From NCBI GenBank assembly GCA_947479055.1, contig CANJYE010000020.1:1-54925 (forward strand): DNA of 54,925 bases, given 5' to 3'. The notes beneath the pieces were generated by a model that saw nothing but the letters and a program-made list of their open reading frames with translations, made no database searches and was not told where the DNA came from. The translations under genes were made by a program, and so were the position numbers. This document shows, piece after piece, positions 7,708 through 15,387 of the stretch. The DNA is from Erythrobacteraceae bacterium (GTDB lineage Bacteria; Pseudomonadota; Alphaproteobacteria; Sphingomonadales; Sphingomonadaceae). The stretch's first letter is position 1. Every line of letters starts with the position of its first letter.

Positions 7708-8526
7708 CTACCCAGCCAGCAAATCCGCCACCACGCACATTTCGGTGAACACCGGCTTGTCGGTGGTCACCATCGCAGCGAAGGCGCCGACGATTTCCAG
7801 CACGGGCAGTTCGTCCAGCGGGTCCATGTCGAGATGGCCGAAGCTGATCGAGGCGTCGCTGGCGTTCCACGCCCGGTCGATGCTGCATCCGCGCGAGGTG
7901 GGGGTGGAGCAGATGCTGTGTTCGCTGTAGCTGTTGTAATCCGGCGCGGGGATCGCGCGGACGGTCATCTGGTCGGGCCAGGCGGCGGCGGCCTGGACCG
8001 CGGCCAGTTCCCCGGCGGAAAGCTCGGCCCCAAGTTTCATCCGCATGGTGATCAACCGCGTGCCCCGGCGGTCCACCGTCACTTCGAATTCGTCTGGGGT
8101 GACCGGCAGGAAATGAACATCGCCCATCTTCTTGAGCATGCCGAAATAGACCCCCCACGGCCCCATGATGTCCATCTCGGTCTTGTCGCCCCGTACCCCG
8201 TCGACATATTCCCAGCCGGACTGGCCGGAAAATTCGCCATGGACGCAGGGCGCGGCGAACTGGATGGCGTGGTAGGGGTGCGGCTGGCCATCGACCGCCA
8301 CGTTGCGCAGATTGTTGAAATACCACATCTTGACGATCGGCGGCTGGCTGCGGTCGGCTTTCAGCGGCGGTTGCAGGATCAGCCGTTCGATCGCCTCGTA
8401 AGTGCTGACGAACATCACCATGTAAACGGGGTAGCTCGGCATGGTCGGGCCATCATAGCGATAGCCCTGGCCGGGCAGGGCCCCGGTCAGGTTGAGATTG
8501 CCTCCGATATATTGGCCTTGTGACAT
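7708..8526 (-). CDS. Acetoacetate decarboxylase family protein (272 aa)
   Basis: The fold family includes acetoacetate decarboxylase, which uses a Schiff-base lysine, and many lyases or hydratases of unknown substrate. The segment GPWGVYFGMLKKMGDVHFLP resembles the family's lysine-containing GxPKKLA region, so a reactive Lys-Lys pair is probably kept. The remainder (SYPVYMVMFVSTYEAIERL, HYP-like strands) is divergent. ATG 8526 is preferred because GGGGAG lies 7 bases before it; an ATG at 8532 is too close to that site. It is the last gene of the minus-strand run 11128 to 7708 and lies 26 bases after the acyl-CoA dehydrogenase gene. Substrate unknown. Confidence 0.75.
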   Translation of the reverse strand: MSQGQYIGGNLNLTGALPGQGYRYDGPTMPSYPVYMVMFVSTYEAIERLILQPPLKADRSQPPIVKMWYFNNLRNVAVDGQPHPYHAIQFAAPCVHGEFSGQSGWEYVDGVRGDKTEMDIMGPWGVYFGMLKKMGDVHFLPVTPDEFEVTVDRRGTRLITMRMKLGAELSAGELAAVQAAAAWPDQMTVRAIPAPDYNSYSEHSICSTPTSRGCSIDRAWNASDASISFGHLDMDPLDELPVLEIVGAFAAMVTTDKPVFTEMCVVADLLAG

Positions 8527-8552
8527 CTGCATTCTCCCCCCATGTTGTCCGT

Positions 8553-9704
8553 TCAGAACGAGCCGAGCCGTGCCCCCGGCATGCCCATCAGGCTCGCTAC
8601 GCTCGACCAGTGCATGTCGCTGGTGCATTCGCCGATGGTCAGGCCCATCGCATCGCGCAGGTAACGCTCGATCCCGGTCTCGGTGCAATAGCCCGCACCG
8701 CCGAAGGTCTGCATGCACTGGCGCGCGACATCCACTGCCATTTCGGTGGCAACGGGCTTGATGATGTGTTCCAGCATCTTGTCCTGACGCCCTTCCTCCA
8801 GCAGCCGGGCGATGCTGAACAAGAGGCAGCGGGTGGTTTCAATCTGCGCCTTCATCTGGGCGAACTTGGCCTGGATTGCGCCGAGCGACAGCACCGGCTG
8901 GCCTGCGTTGGTCCGTTCGCGCGCATAATCGAAGGCCTTTTCGAACACCCCTTCTGCCAGCCCCAGCGCCATGGAGGATATGTCGAGCGTGTTGATCACC
9001 GACAGCCCGTTGGCCTGGACCATCTGCTTGTCCTTCACCCAGCCGGGCATTTCCATGCACCGGTCGCGGGCAATCCGGACATCAGTCAGCGTCATCGCTC
9101 CGAAAGTGGTGCCCAGCCCCATCTTGGGATCCTCGCGCACGACGAAGCCGGGAGTGCCGGTTTCCAGCGGGAAGGCCCAGGTTGTGCCCTGATAGAGCCC
9201 GAACACGATGATCAGATCGGCATAGGGCGCGCCGGTGCAATAGTTGCGGGTACCGTTGAGGACGAAATTGTCCCCGTCGAGCACCGCCAGCTCGCTCCAC
9301 TCGCTGAAATTGGCGACCCCGCGCGGATCGGTGGCCGCACCGGTCATGGTCGCCTCGCCGGCCAGCACCTTTTCGAACCACTTGTCCTTTGCGGCCGGCA
9401 TGCCCAGCAGGATGGCCGGCAGCACCCCGTTCAGCATCAGGTGCAGCGCCAGCGCCGGGCATTCCTTCGACAGCTCCTCATAGACGATCAGCAGCGTGGT
9501 GCGCGGGGCCTGGAGGCCACCGGCAAACTCGGGGATCGGCAGGCGCAGGAAGCCCAGTTCGGCCATCCTCCTGCCCATGTCGAGGATGAAGCGATGGCTG
9601 CCGGGGCCGTAAAGCTCCATCACCCGCGGCCGCACCTCGGCCTGGGTGAAACGGCGGGCAACGTCGCGGATGGCCTGCTGCTCCTCGGTCAGGAAATAGG
9701 ACAT
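8553..9704 (-). CDS. Acyl-CoA dehydrogenase (383 aa)
   Basis: This FAD flavoprotein class introduces an alpha-beta double bond into acyl-CoA. Seen in order are the N-terminal helical domain (MSYFLTEEQQAIRDVARRF), the middle beta domain (TGAATDPRG, WAFPLETGTPGFVV) and the C-terminal helical domain with QCMQTFGGAGYCTETGIERY. GECTSD lies where most members have YEGT, so the catalytic Glu position looks kept. Length is normal. It lies 4 bases downstream of the cupin dioxygenase gene on the same strand, which points to tight co-expression. The chain length or ring type of its substrate cannot be told. Confidence 0.9.
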   Translation of the reverse strand: MSYFLTEEQQAIRDVARRFTQAEVRPRVMELYGPGSHRFILDMGRRMAELGFLRLPIPEFAGGLQAPRTTLLIVYEELSKECPALALHLMLNGVLPAILLGMPAAKDKWFEKVLAGEATMTGAATDPRGVANFSEWSELAVLDGDNFVLNGTRNYCTGAPYADLIIVFGLYQGTTWAFPLETGTPGFVVREDPKMGLGTTFGAMTLTDVRIARDRCMEMPGWVKDKQMVQANGLSVINTLDISSMALGLAEGVFEKAFDYARERTNAGQPVLSLGAIQAKFAQMKAQIETTRCLLFSIARLLEEGRQDKMLEHIIKPVATEMAVDVARQCMQTFGGAGYCTETGIERYLRDAMGLTIGECTSDMHWSSVASLMGMPGARLGSF

Positions 9705-9708
9705 AGCC

Positions 9709-10182
9709 TCAGGCCCCGATCACATCGGGCACGGGGAAACCCGCCTCGCGGCAGGCGGAAAGGTAGTAATCCAGCACATAGCCCGCATCGAGCACCGCCT
9801 CGACCCGCCCTTCGGCATCGAGGTTGAGATTGGCCCCGCGGATGGCGAACCAGATGTCGGTCACTTCGGTGTTGCTGGACAGGATATGGAGCGTGTGGAC
9901 CGAGCCGGCCGGTTCGTAGAGATAGGACCCGGCGGTGTTGATTTCGGGATATTCGAGATATTTCCACGATCCGCTGCGGGTGAAGGCGAACACTTCGCCA
10001 GTGTGCTTGTGGCGCTGGATCGTCGCGCCGGGTTGCCCGCGCAGGCGGGTGACCCACAGCCCGGCGGTGATATCGGCCTGCAGCAGCTGGAATTCCGCGC
10101 CCTCGCCATAGGGGACGAAAGGCAGGTCCACCTCGGCGCGGTGCAGCGCGGCGGGTGGCGCGAACGGGGATGCGTTGGTCAT
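9709..10182 (-). CDS. Cupin dioxygenase, 2,4'-dihydroxyacetophenone dioxygenase-like (157 aa)
   Basis: Family members are non-haem iron cupins that cleave a C-C bond next to a ketone in hydroxyacetophenones. The first cupin motif reads GATIQRHKHTGEVFAFTRSG, giving His-x-His-x3-Glu. The second is represented by PAGSVHTLH. The sequence GSWKYLEYPEINTAGSYLYE is close to what I know of this family. ATG 10182 is chosen since the open frame further upstream has no similarity. Context: dehydrogenase 4 bases downstream, SnoaL-like gene 80 bases upstream. The true substrate may be another beta-diketone or hydroxyketone. Confidence 0.8.
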   Translation of the reverse strand: MTNASPFAPPAALHRAEVDLPFVPYGEGAEFQLLQADITAGLWVTRLRGQPGATIQRHKHTGEVFAFTRSGSWKYLEYPEINTAGSYLYEPAGSVHTLHILSSNTEVTDIWFAIRGANLNLDAEGRVEAVLDAGYVLDYYLSACREAGFPVPDVIGA

Positions 10183-10262
10183 GCTGGCGTTCCCTCTCCC
10201 GTGGGTTTGGGGGAGGATGCCAGATTGGCGGGCGGTGGGGAAGTGGGGAGCGAAAGCGCCGC

Positions 10263-10679
10263 TCAGCCCAGCGCCAGCGCCTCGCGAATCTGCGCATAGT
10301 CGCCATAGACCGGGCGCAGCCACACCACCTTGCCATCCTTCACCCGCCACATCTCCAGCACCTTGAAGCTGGCGGTCTTCCCAGTCTGGTTACCGGTCGC
10401 GGTCAGCGTGAGATCGACGATCACCAGTTCCGCATCGCTGGTGTAGCCATTGATGACGATGGTGAAATCGCGCCAGTGCCCGGTCATGATCCGGGTGATG
10501 GTGTCCTTGATTGCCGGTTTACCGCGATGTTCGCCGCCATAGGGCAGCCAGGAGGATTCCTCCAGCACCGCGTCATCGGCGAAGACGGCGAGGAACTGGT
10601 CGATATCGCCGGTCTTCTCGACCAGATCATAGGCGAGGCGGACGACGTCCTCGGCGGAAAGCCCTGTTGTATCGGTCAA
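10263..10679 (-). CDS. SnoaL/NTF2-like protein, paralogue A (138 aa)
   Basis: A small alpha+beta barrel protein. The fold covers cyclases, isomerases and hydrolases, so function is open. Key stretches are KTGDIDQFLAVFADDAVLEE, GKPAIKDTITRIM and EMWRVKDGKVVWLRPVYGD. A close paralogue lies at 34532-34957 and shares these stretches almost residue for residue. The start is inferred as TTG at 10679: GAGGA sits about 9 bases before it, and the resulting N-terminus MTDTT aligns with MVDST of the paralogue. It belongs to the minus-strand catabolic run, 20 bases after the heme-binding gene. Confidence 0.8.
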   Translation of the reverse strand: MTDTTGLSAEDVVRLAYDLVEKTGDIDQFLAVFADDAVLEESSWLPYGGEHRGKPAIKDTITRIMTGHWRDFTIVINGYTSDAELVIVDLTLTATGNQTGKTASFKVLEMWRVKDGKVVWLRPVYGDYAQIREALALG

Positions 10680-10699
10680 AAGCCTGTTCCTCTCAAATT

Positions 10700-11128
10700 T
10701 CAGCGCAGGGCGATGAGGCCAACGGCCTCGATCGCGCCCAGCACGCACAGCTCGTCATTGTCCGACGTGTCGCCAGACGCAGCGATCGCGCCCACGATCG
10801 GACCAGCTCCATCCTGGATCAGCAGCGCGCCCGCCGCCGGGACCATGCCGCCGGGGGACAGCTCGCCTACCGCACCGATCACATGCGGGCGGGCCATCGC
10901 CAGTTCACCCACGGTGCGGCTCGACACACCCAGCGCCAGTGCGCCGCTGGCCTTGCCGGTGACCACTTTCGAACCGATCTGCGGGGCGCCATCCTGGCGT
11001 TGCAGCGCGATCATGTTGCCGCCCGGATCGAACACGGCAATCGTCAGCGGCTTCAGTTGCAACCGGGCAGCTTCGGCCAGGGCGGCATCGACCAGGGCAT
11101 TGGCCTGGGCCAGGGTAAGGCGGTGCAT
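10700..11128 (-). CDS. GlcG/HbpS-type heme-binding domain protein (142 aa)
   Basis: The whole protein is one GlcG/HbpS (DUF336) domain. LTLAQANALVDAALAEA leads into VFDPGGNMIALQRQDGAP, KASGALALGVSSRT and GAGPIVGAIAASGDTSDNDE, the usual glycine-rich signature. Members bind heme or corrinoids, or accompany catabolic enzymes with unknown purpose. No signal peptide is seen, so it should be cytoplasmic. It is first in the minus-strand run and lies 28 bases after hemF, so it may be read from the hemF promoter as well. Confidence 0.85.
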   Translation of the reverse strand: MHRLTLAQANALVDAALAEAARLQLKPLTIAVFDPGGNMIALQRQDGAPQIGSKVVTGKASGALALGVSSRTVGELAMARPHVIGAVGELSPGGMVPAAGALLIQDGAGPIVGAIAASGDTSDNDELCVLGAIEAVGLIALR

Positions 11129-11156
11129 GGCAGGTTCCTCTCTTGCTTGTTGCGTG

Positions 11157-12014
11157 TCAGGACCAGACCGCTTCGGGCGGCAGGCTCATCAGGATGGCGT
11201 CGATATTGCCCCCGGTCTTGAGCCCGAACAAGGTGCCACGATCATAGACCAGGTTGAATTCGGCATAGCGCCCGCGCCATTCCAGCTGCTGGCGCTTGTC
11301 CGCCGCGCTCCACGCCAAGTCCATGCGGCGGCGGACCAGCGGCGGAAATGCGGCGAGGAAGGCATCGCCGACATCGCGGGTGAAGGCGAAGTTCGCCTCG
11401 AACGCGGCATCGTCGGGGCATTCGAGGTGATCGTAGAAGACCCCGCCGACGCCGCGATGGACGCCGCGATGGGGGATATAGAAATATTCCTCCGCCCATT
11501 TGCTGAAGCGCGGGTAGTAATCGGGATCATGCGCGTCGCAGGCCGCCTTGTAGGCCGCGTGGAAATGGTCCGTATCCTCGGCATAGGGGATCGGCGGGTT
11601 GAGATCGCCGCCCCCGCCGAACCAGGCCTTACCGGTGGTGAGGAAGCGGGTGTTCATGTGGACTGCGGGGACATGCGGGTTGGCCATATGCGCCACCAGG
11701 CTGATGCCGGTGGCGGTAAAGCCCGGGTTCTCCCCGCTTGCCCCGTGAATCTGGCGGGCGAATTCGGGCGAAAACACCCCGCCGACTGTCGAGACATTGA
11801 CCCCGACCTTCTCGAACACCTTGCCCTTCATCACCGCGCGCACCCCGCCGCCGCCATCGCTGCCGTCATCGGTCTCGCGGTCCCACGGGGTGTACGCGAA
11901 AGCGGCATCGCTCCCGGCCTCGCGCTCGATCGCTTCGAATTCGGCGCAGATGCGGGTGCGCAGGCTTTCGAACCAGTGGCGGGCGCGGGCGGTCTGTTCG
12001 GTCCAGTCAGTCAT
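11157..12014 (-). CDS. hemF: Oxygen-dependent coproporphyrinogen III oxidase
   Basis: HemF decarboxylates two propionates of coproporphyrinogen III with O2 to give protoporphyrinogen IX in heme synthesis; it acts in the cytosol. Signature blocks are present: GGVFSPEFARQIHGASGENP, HMNTRFLTTGKAWFGGGGDL, YIPHRGVHRGVGGVFYDHL and the C-terminal RGTLFGLKTGGNIDAILMSL. With the start at 12014 (MTDWTEQ) it has 285 residues, typical for the family. An in-frame ATG at 12030-12032 would add six residues. It is divergent from pdeM across fewer than 50 bases, so their promoters must overlap. Confidence 0.96.
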   Translation of the reverse strand: MTDWTEQTARARHWFESLRTRICAEFEAIEREAGSDAAFAYTPWDRETDDGSDGGGGVRAVMKGKVFEKVGVNVSTVGGVFSPEFARQIHGASGENPGFTATGISLVAHMANPHVPAVHMNTRFLTTGKAWFGGGGDLNPPIPYAEDTDHFHAAYKAACDAHDPDYYPRFSKWAEEYFYIPHRGVHRGVGGVFYDHLECPDDAAFEANFAFTRDVGDAFLAAFPPLVRRRMDLAWSAADKRQQLEWRGRYAEFNLVYDRGTLFGLKTGGNIDAILMSLPPEAVWS

Positions 12015-12060
12015 GGCAACGGGCCTTGCCATCCGAATGCGAAACCGGCAAGCGTGGCAA

Positions 12061-12753
12061 ATGGTTCCCCTTTCGTTCGCCCATGAAGAATTTCTGCTGG
12101 CAGACGGCCGCGCGCTGTTCTGGCCGCGCGAACAGGCGCTGCTCGTGGCCGATCTCCATCTCGAAAAGGCCAGCTTCTTTGCCCAGGGTGGCCAGATGCT
12201 GCCGCCCTATGACAGCCGCGAAACGCTGGAACGGGTGGCCGCCGCGATCCGCCAGACCGGCGCGCGCCGGGTGTTTGCGCTGGGCGACAATTTCCACGAT
12301 GCGGCCGGGCCGACCCGGCTCGAACCCCATGCCGCCGGAATGCTCGACGCGCTGACCCGCGCGGTCGACTGGGTGTGGATTGCCGGTAACCATGACGGAG
12401 CCACGGCTGCCGCACCGGGCGGAACGCAGCTGGACGAACTGGAAGCGGGCGGCATGGTGCTGCGCCACCGCGCGCTGGCGGGGGAAATGCGGCCCGAACT
12501 CTCTGGCCACTTCCATCCCCGCCTGAAAGTGACTGCGCGAGGGCGGCGGATCACCCGGCGCTGCCTGGTGCAGAGCGAGGATGGCCATGGCGGCGGGCGG
12601 ATGATCCTGCCGGCCTTCGGCGCGCTCACCGGTGGGATGGATGCGGGCGATCCGGCGATCGTGGCGGCGCTGCAACCGGCGGCGCGAATCGATGCGGTGC
12701 TGCCGGCGGCGGGGCGGCTGGTGCGCTTCCCGCTTTGGCGCGCGGCGGCGTGA
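12061..12753 (+). CDS. pdeM: Ligase-associated DNA damage response endonuclease PdeM
   Basis: A calcineurin-like metallophosphoesterase of 230 residues. Metal motifs are in order: VADLHLEK (Asp-x-His), FALGDNFHDAAG (GDxxHD), IAGNHDG (GNHD) and GHFHPRLKV (GHxH). The opening LADGRALFWPREQALLVADL and length match the PdeM group, which is normally encoded with an ATP-dependent ligase and an Lhr-like helicase for DNA repair. None of those partners lies in this window. ATG 12061 gives the family N-terminus; upstream ATGs in the same frame overlap the start of hemF. Confidence 0.88.
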   Translation: MVPLSFAHEEFLLADGRALFWPREQALLVADLHLEKASFFAQGGQMLPPYDSRETLERVAAAIRQTGARRVFALGDNFHDAAGPTRLEPHAAGMLDALTRAVDWVWIAGNHDGATAAAPGGTQLDELEAGGMVLRHRALAGEMRPELSGHFHPRLKVTARGRRITRRCLVQSEDGHGGGRMILPAFGALTGGMDAGDPAIVAALQPAARIDAVLPAAGRLVRFPLWRAAA

Positions 12754-12837
12754 AGGAAGCATTGCGATTACAGGCGCGCATGCCCCCTTTCGCAACTGCG
12801 CGTTTCCCACTAAGAGGCGCAACTTAAATGAAGCAAT

Positions 12838-12853
12838 GAGGGAGTCTGCACAA
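12838..12853 (+). promoter_or_regulatory. Ribosome-binding site placing the infC start at AUA
   Basis: GAGGGAG at 12838-12844 is followed, 8 bases later, by ATA at 12853 in the infC frame. No ATG, GTG or TTG exists in that frame between the upstream stop at 12829 and codon 12916. Two tiny out-of-frame ORFs overlap this leader: ATG 12828 (3 codons) and ATG 12836 (6 codons), the latter ending in a TAG that overlaps the ATA. Confidence 0.65.
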
Positions 12854-13395
12854 TAGCTCGTCCACCCCGGCGCGTCCTCGCGCCCCCCGTCAAGAGCGGG
12901 CCACGATTTGACCAGTTGATCCAGGTCGATAAAGTTCGCGTCATTGACGAGAACGGCGAAAATCTCGGTGTCATGTACACCCGCGAAGCGATCGAGCAGG
13001 CCAACGAGATCGGCCTGAACCTCGTCGAGGTTTCGCCCAACGCCGATCCGCCGGTTTGCAAGTTCCTCGACGTCGGCAAATATCGCTACGAAGCGCAGAA
13101 GAAGGCCAACGCCGCGCGCAAGACGCAGAAGACTCAGGAAATCAAAGAGATCAAGATGCGTCCCAACATCGATAGCCATGACTACGATGTGAAGATGCGC
13201 AGCGTGAACCGCTTCATCGAGGAAGGCGACAAGGTGAAGATCACCCTGCGCTTCCGCGGTCGCGAACTGTCTCACCAGGAACTGGGCATGAACCTGCTCA
13301 AGAAGGTCCAGGAAGACGTCGCCGAAGTCGCCAAGATCGAGGCCTATCCTCGCATGGAAGGCCGCCAGATGCTGATGGTGCTTTCGCCGAAGTAG
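12853..13395 (+). CDS. infC: Translation initiation factor IF-3, apparent AUA start
   Basis: IF-3 binds the 30S subunit, checks start-codon pairing and keeps subunits apart. The N-domain ([20 protein letters not shown]), lysine-rich linker ([20 protein letters not shown]) and C-domain ([28 protein letters not shown]) are complete. Homologues carry a basic leader resembling [15 protein letters not shown], which is present upstream of the first canonical codon (TTG 12916). The real start must therefore be earlier, and ATA 12853 with its ribosome site is the best candidate (180 residues). E. coli infC uses AUU, and IF-3 represses its own non-AUG start. rpmI and rplT, frequent partners, do not follow. 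Confidence 0.9.
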   Translation: MARPPRRVLAPPVKSGPRFDQLIQVDKVRVIDENGENLGVMYTREAIEQANEIGLNLVEVSPNADPPVCKFLDVGKYRYEAQKKANAARKTQKTQEIKEIKMRPNIDSHDYDVKMRSVNRFIEEGDKVKITLRFRGRELSHQELGMNLLKKVQEDVAEVAKIEAYPRMEGRQMLMVLSPK

Positions 13396-13403
13396 GCTCG
13401 AAC

Positions 13404-13454
13404 GATCCCCCTGACGGAACTGGCGAAGGATGCTAGACGCACCGCGGGGGGATC
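13404..13454 (+). promoter_or_regulatory. Inverted repeat able to pair with the transporter ribosome-binding site
   Basis: GATCCCCC at 13404-13411, just after the infC stop, is the exact complement of GGGGGATC at 13447-13454, which contains the ribosome site of the gene starting at 13462. The 35-base loop is long, so this is only a candidate for translational control or a weak attenuator. Confidence 0.4.
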
Positions 13455-13461
13455 ATTCACC

Positions 13462-14865
13462 ATGCAAGCCAGACAAATCGGATTTTATGCGGGGCTGGCC
13501 GGCTTCGCGCTGACCCTTGCCCTGACCGCGCCGGGCGGTATGCCACCGCTGGCCTGGCCCACCGCCGGGCTGGTGTGGTGGATGGCCGCCTGGTGGATGA
13601 CCGAGGCATTGCCGCTCTATGCCACCGCTTTCCTGCCTTTCATCGTCCTGCCGCTGCTGGGCGTGGCCGATTCGAACAAGACCGCCTCCGCCTATTACTC
13701 GCCGATCATGTTCCTGTTCCTGGGCGGTGCGTTCCTGGCGCTGACGATCGAGCGAACCGGGCTGCACCGACGGCTGGCCCATGCCATTCTCGCGTTGGCG
13801 GGAACGAAAAGCTGGCAATTGCTGTTGGCGGTGATGGCGGCGACCGCGACGATCTCCATGTTCATCTCCAACACCTCCACTGCGCTGATCATGATGCCGA
13901 TGGCGCTGGCGATGCTAGCCTCGGGCGGGGTCGAGCCGGAAGATACCGGCGGCATCGCCGGGGCGCTGCCGATGGGCATCGCCTTTGCCGCCTCGATCGG
14001 CGGGCTCGGCACCATGGTTGGATCGCCGACCAACCCGATCGCCGCAGGGCTGATCGAGGAGACGCTGGGGGTCCACATCAGCTTCGCGCAATGGAGCCTT
14101 TATGGCATTCCGATCGTCATTCTCGGCATTCCGCTGGCGGCGCTGATCATTGCCCGCGTGCAGCACCTCGGCGAAGACCGCTTCGATGCCCGCGCCGCCC
14201 GTGCAGCGATTGCCCAGTCGCCCGGCTGGACTGCTCCGGAACTCCGACTGGTGCCAATCTTTGCCCTCACCGTGCTGGCCTGGGTCACCCAGCCGCTGAC
14301 CGAGCCGCTGTTCCCCAAGGGCGGGCTGACCGACGGTACCATTGCCGCCATCGCCGGGCTTTGCCTGTTCGTCATTCCCGACGGCACCGGGCGGCCGATG
14401 CTGACCTGGCGCGAAGCCAACCGCGCGCCCTGGGATGTGGTGCTGATGTTCGGCGGTGGGCTGGCGCTGGCGATGGGCATGGGCGCATCGGGGCTGGCCG
14501 ACTGGCTGGGCACCCAGCTCCTGCCGCTGGCCGCCGTGCCGCTGCCGGTGGTGGCGCTGGTGCTGGTCGGGTTTGTGGTGGTGGTGACCGAATTTGCCAG
14601 CAACGTCGCCGCCGCCAGCGGGATCATGCCGGTGGTGGCCGCGCTGGTCGCCGCGCTCGGGGCCGATCCGATCCTGCTGGCCCTGCCCGCCGCGATCGCC
14701 GCCAGCTGGGGCTTCATGCTGCCTTCCGGCACCGGTCCCAACGCCATCGCCTGGGCCACCGGCCATGTTTCGCTGCCGCGCGTGCTGCTGGCCGGGCTGT
14801 GGCTGGATATTGTCGGCACTTTCCTGATCGTCGGCGTGATCTGGGGCGTTGCCGCGCTGGTTTGA
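13462..14865 (+). CDS. DASS/SLC13-family sodium:dicarboxylate symporter (467 aa)
   Basis: A polytopic inner-membrane transporter of the divalent-anion:Na+ symporter family, which takes up succinate, malate or related anions, sometimes sulfate. About 11 hydrophobic segments are visible. The two family SNT-type motifs occur as FISNTSTALIMMP and FASNVAAASGIMP, each after a re-entrant-loop-like stretch, and GSPTNPIAAG is also typical. The second motif has SNV rather than SNT. The start has a strong GGGGGG ribosome site that may be masked by the inverted repeat at 13404-13454. It stands alone between infC and a lipoprotein gene. Substrate is inferred by family only. Confidence 0.85.
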   Translation: MQARQIGFYAGLAGFALTLALTAPGGMPPLAWPTAGLVWWMAAWWMTEALPLYATAFLPFIVLPLLGVADSNKTASAYYSPIMFLFLGGAFLALTIERTGLHRRLAHAILALAGTKSWQLLLAVMAATATISMFISNTSTALIMMPMALAMLASGGVEPEDTGGIAGALPMGIAFAASIGGLGTMVGSPTNPIAAGLIEETLGVHISFAQWSLYGIPIVILGIPLAALIIARVQHLGEDRFDARAARAAIAQSPGWTAPELRLVPIFALTVLAWVTQPLTEPLFPKGGLTDGTIAAIAGLCLFVIPDGTGRPMLTWREANRAPWDVVLMFGGGLALAMGMGASGLADWLGTQLLPLAAVPLPVVALVLVGFVVVVTEFASNVAAASGIMPVVAALVAALGADPILLALPAAIAASWGFMLPSGTGPNAIAWATGHVSLPRVLLAGLWLDIVGTFLIVGVIWGVAALV

Positions 14866-14876
14866 TGCAAAAGAAA

Positions 14877-14905
14877 GGGCGCGCAAGGCAGATGCCCGCG
14901 CGCCC
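14877..14905. terminator. GC-rich hairpin after the DASS transporter
   Basis: GGGCGCGC pairs with GCGCGCCC around a 12- to 13-base loop containing a smaller GGCA/TGCC stem. A second hairpin, TTTCGCC/GGCGAAA, follows at 14915-14933, next to the lipoprotein stop on the other strand. Together they separate the two convergent genes. Confidence 0.7.
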
Positions 14906-14937
14906 CATCCCTGATTTCGCCCGAAAGGCGAAAGTGC

Positions 14938-15237
14938 TTACTTCTTCGCGGCATCCGCAGCGGCAGCAGCGGCATCCTTGACGGAACCGGCCGCATCCTT
15001 GGCGGAAGCGGCGGCATCGCCGGCAGCGTCCTTGGCGGTGGCTGCGGCATCGGCCGCAGCATCCTTGGTCGCGTCGGCGGCGGTCGCGGCGGCATCCGTG
15101 GCGGAAGCGGCAGCGTCGGTGGCGGCAGCGGCAGCGTCAGTCGCAGCGGCGTCGGCAGCCTCATCCGCCTTCTTGCTGCACCCTGCGAGGGCGAGCGAGG
15201 TCGCGGCGATAGCAAGAATCAATGATGTTTTCTTCAT
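14938..15237 (-). CDS. Ala/Asp/Lys-repeat lipoprotein (99 aa)
   Basis: A lipoprotein signal peptide ends in LALAGC with lipidation at Cys20. The other 79 residues use almost only Ala, Asp, Lys, Thr and Ser in repeats of the type TDAAA, ATKDAAAD, AKDAAGD and SVKDAA. The pattern resembles a long amphipathic helix of the LEA or Lpp type. ATG 15237 follows GGAAGG; an upstream extension is not supported. A role as an outer-membrane spacer or stress protectant is possible but not shown. No catalytic motif is present. Confidence 0.75.
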   Translation of the reverse strand: MKKTSLILAIAATSLALAGCSKKADEAADAAATDAAAAATDAAASATDAAATAADATKDAAADAAATAKDAAGDAAASAKDAAGSVKDAAAAAADAAKK

Positions 15238-15387
15238 GGAAATGCCCTTCCTTTGCCCGGCGCTCACAATCGGCCGAGTGGCGGCTAGATAGACTGAGCG
15301 CCCGGCGCTTGTCCATGCGGATGCGATGGATTACGGCGGAAAAATGGCGGCACAGTTCCCCCTGGACCATGCTGACGACCTCTCGTC

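Noticed and set aside
12916-12918. TTG 12916 as the infC start
   Set aside because: No ribosome site precedes it, and it would remove the conserved [10 protein letters not shown] leader found in homologues.
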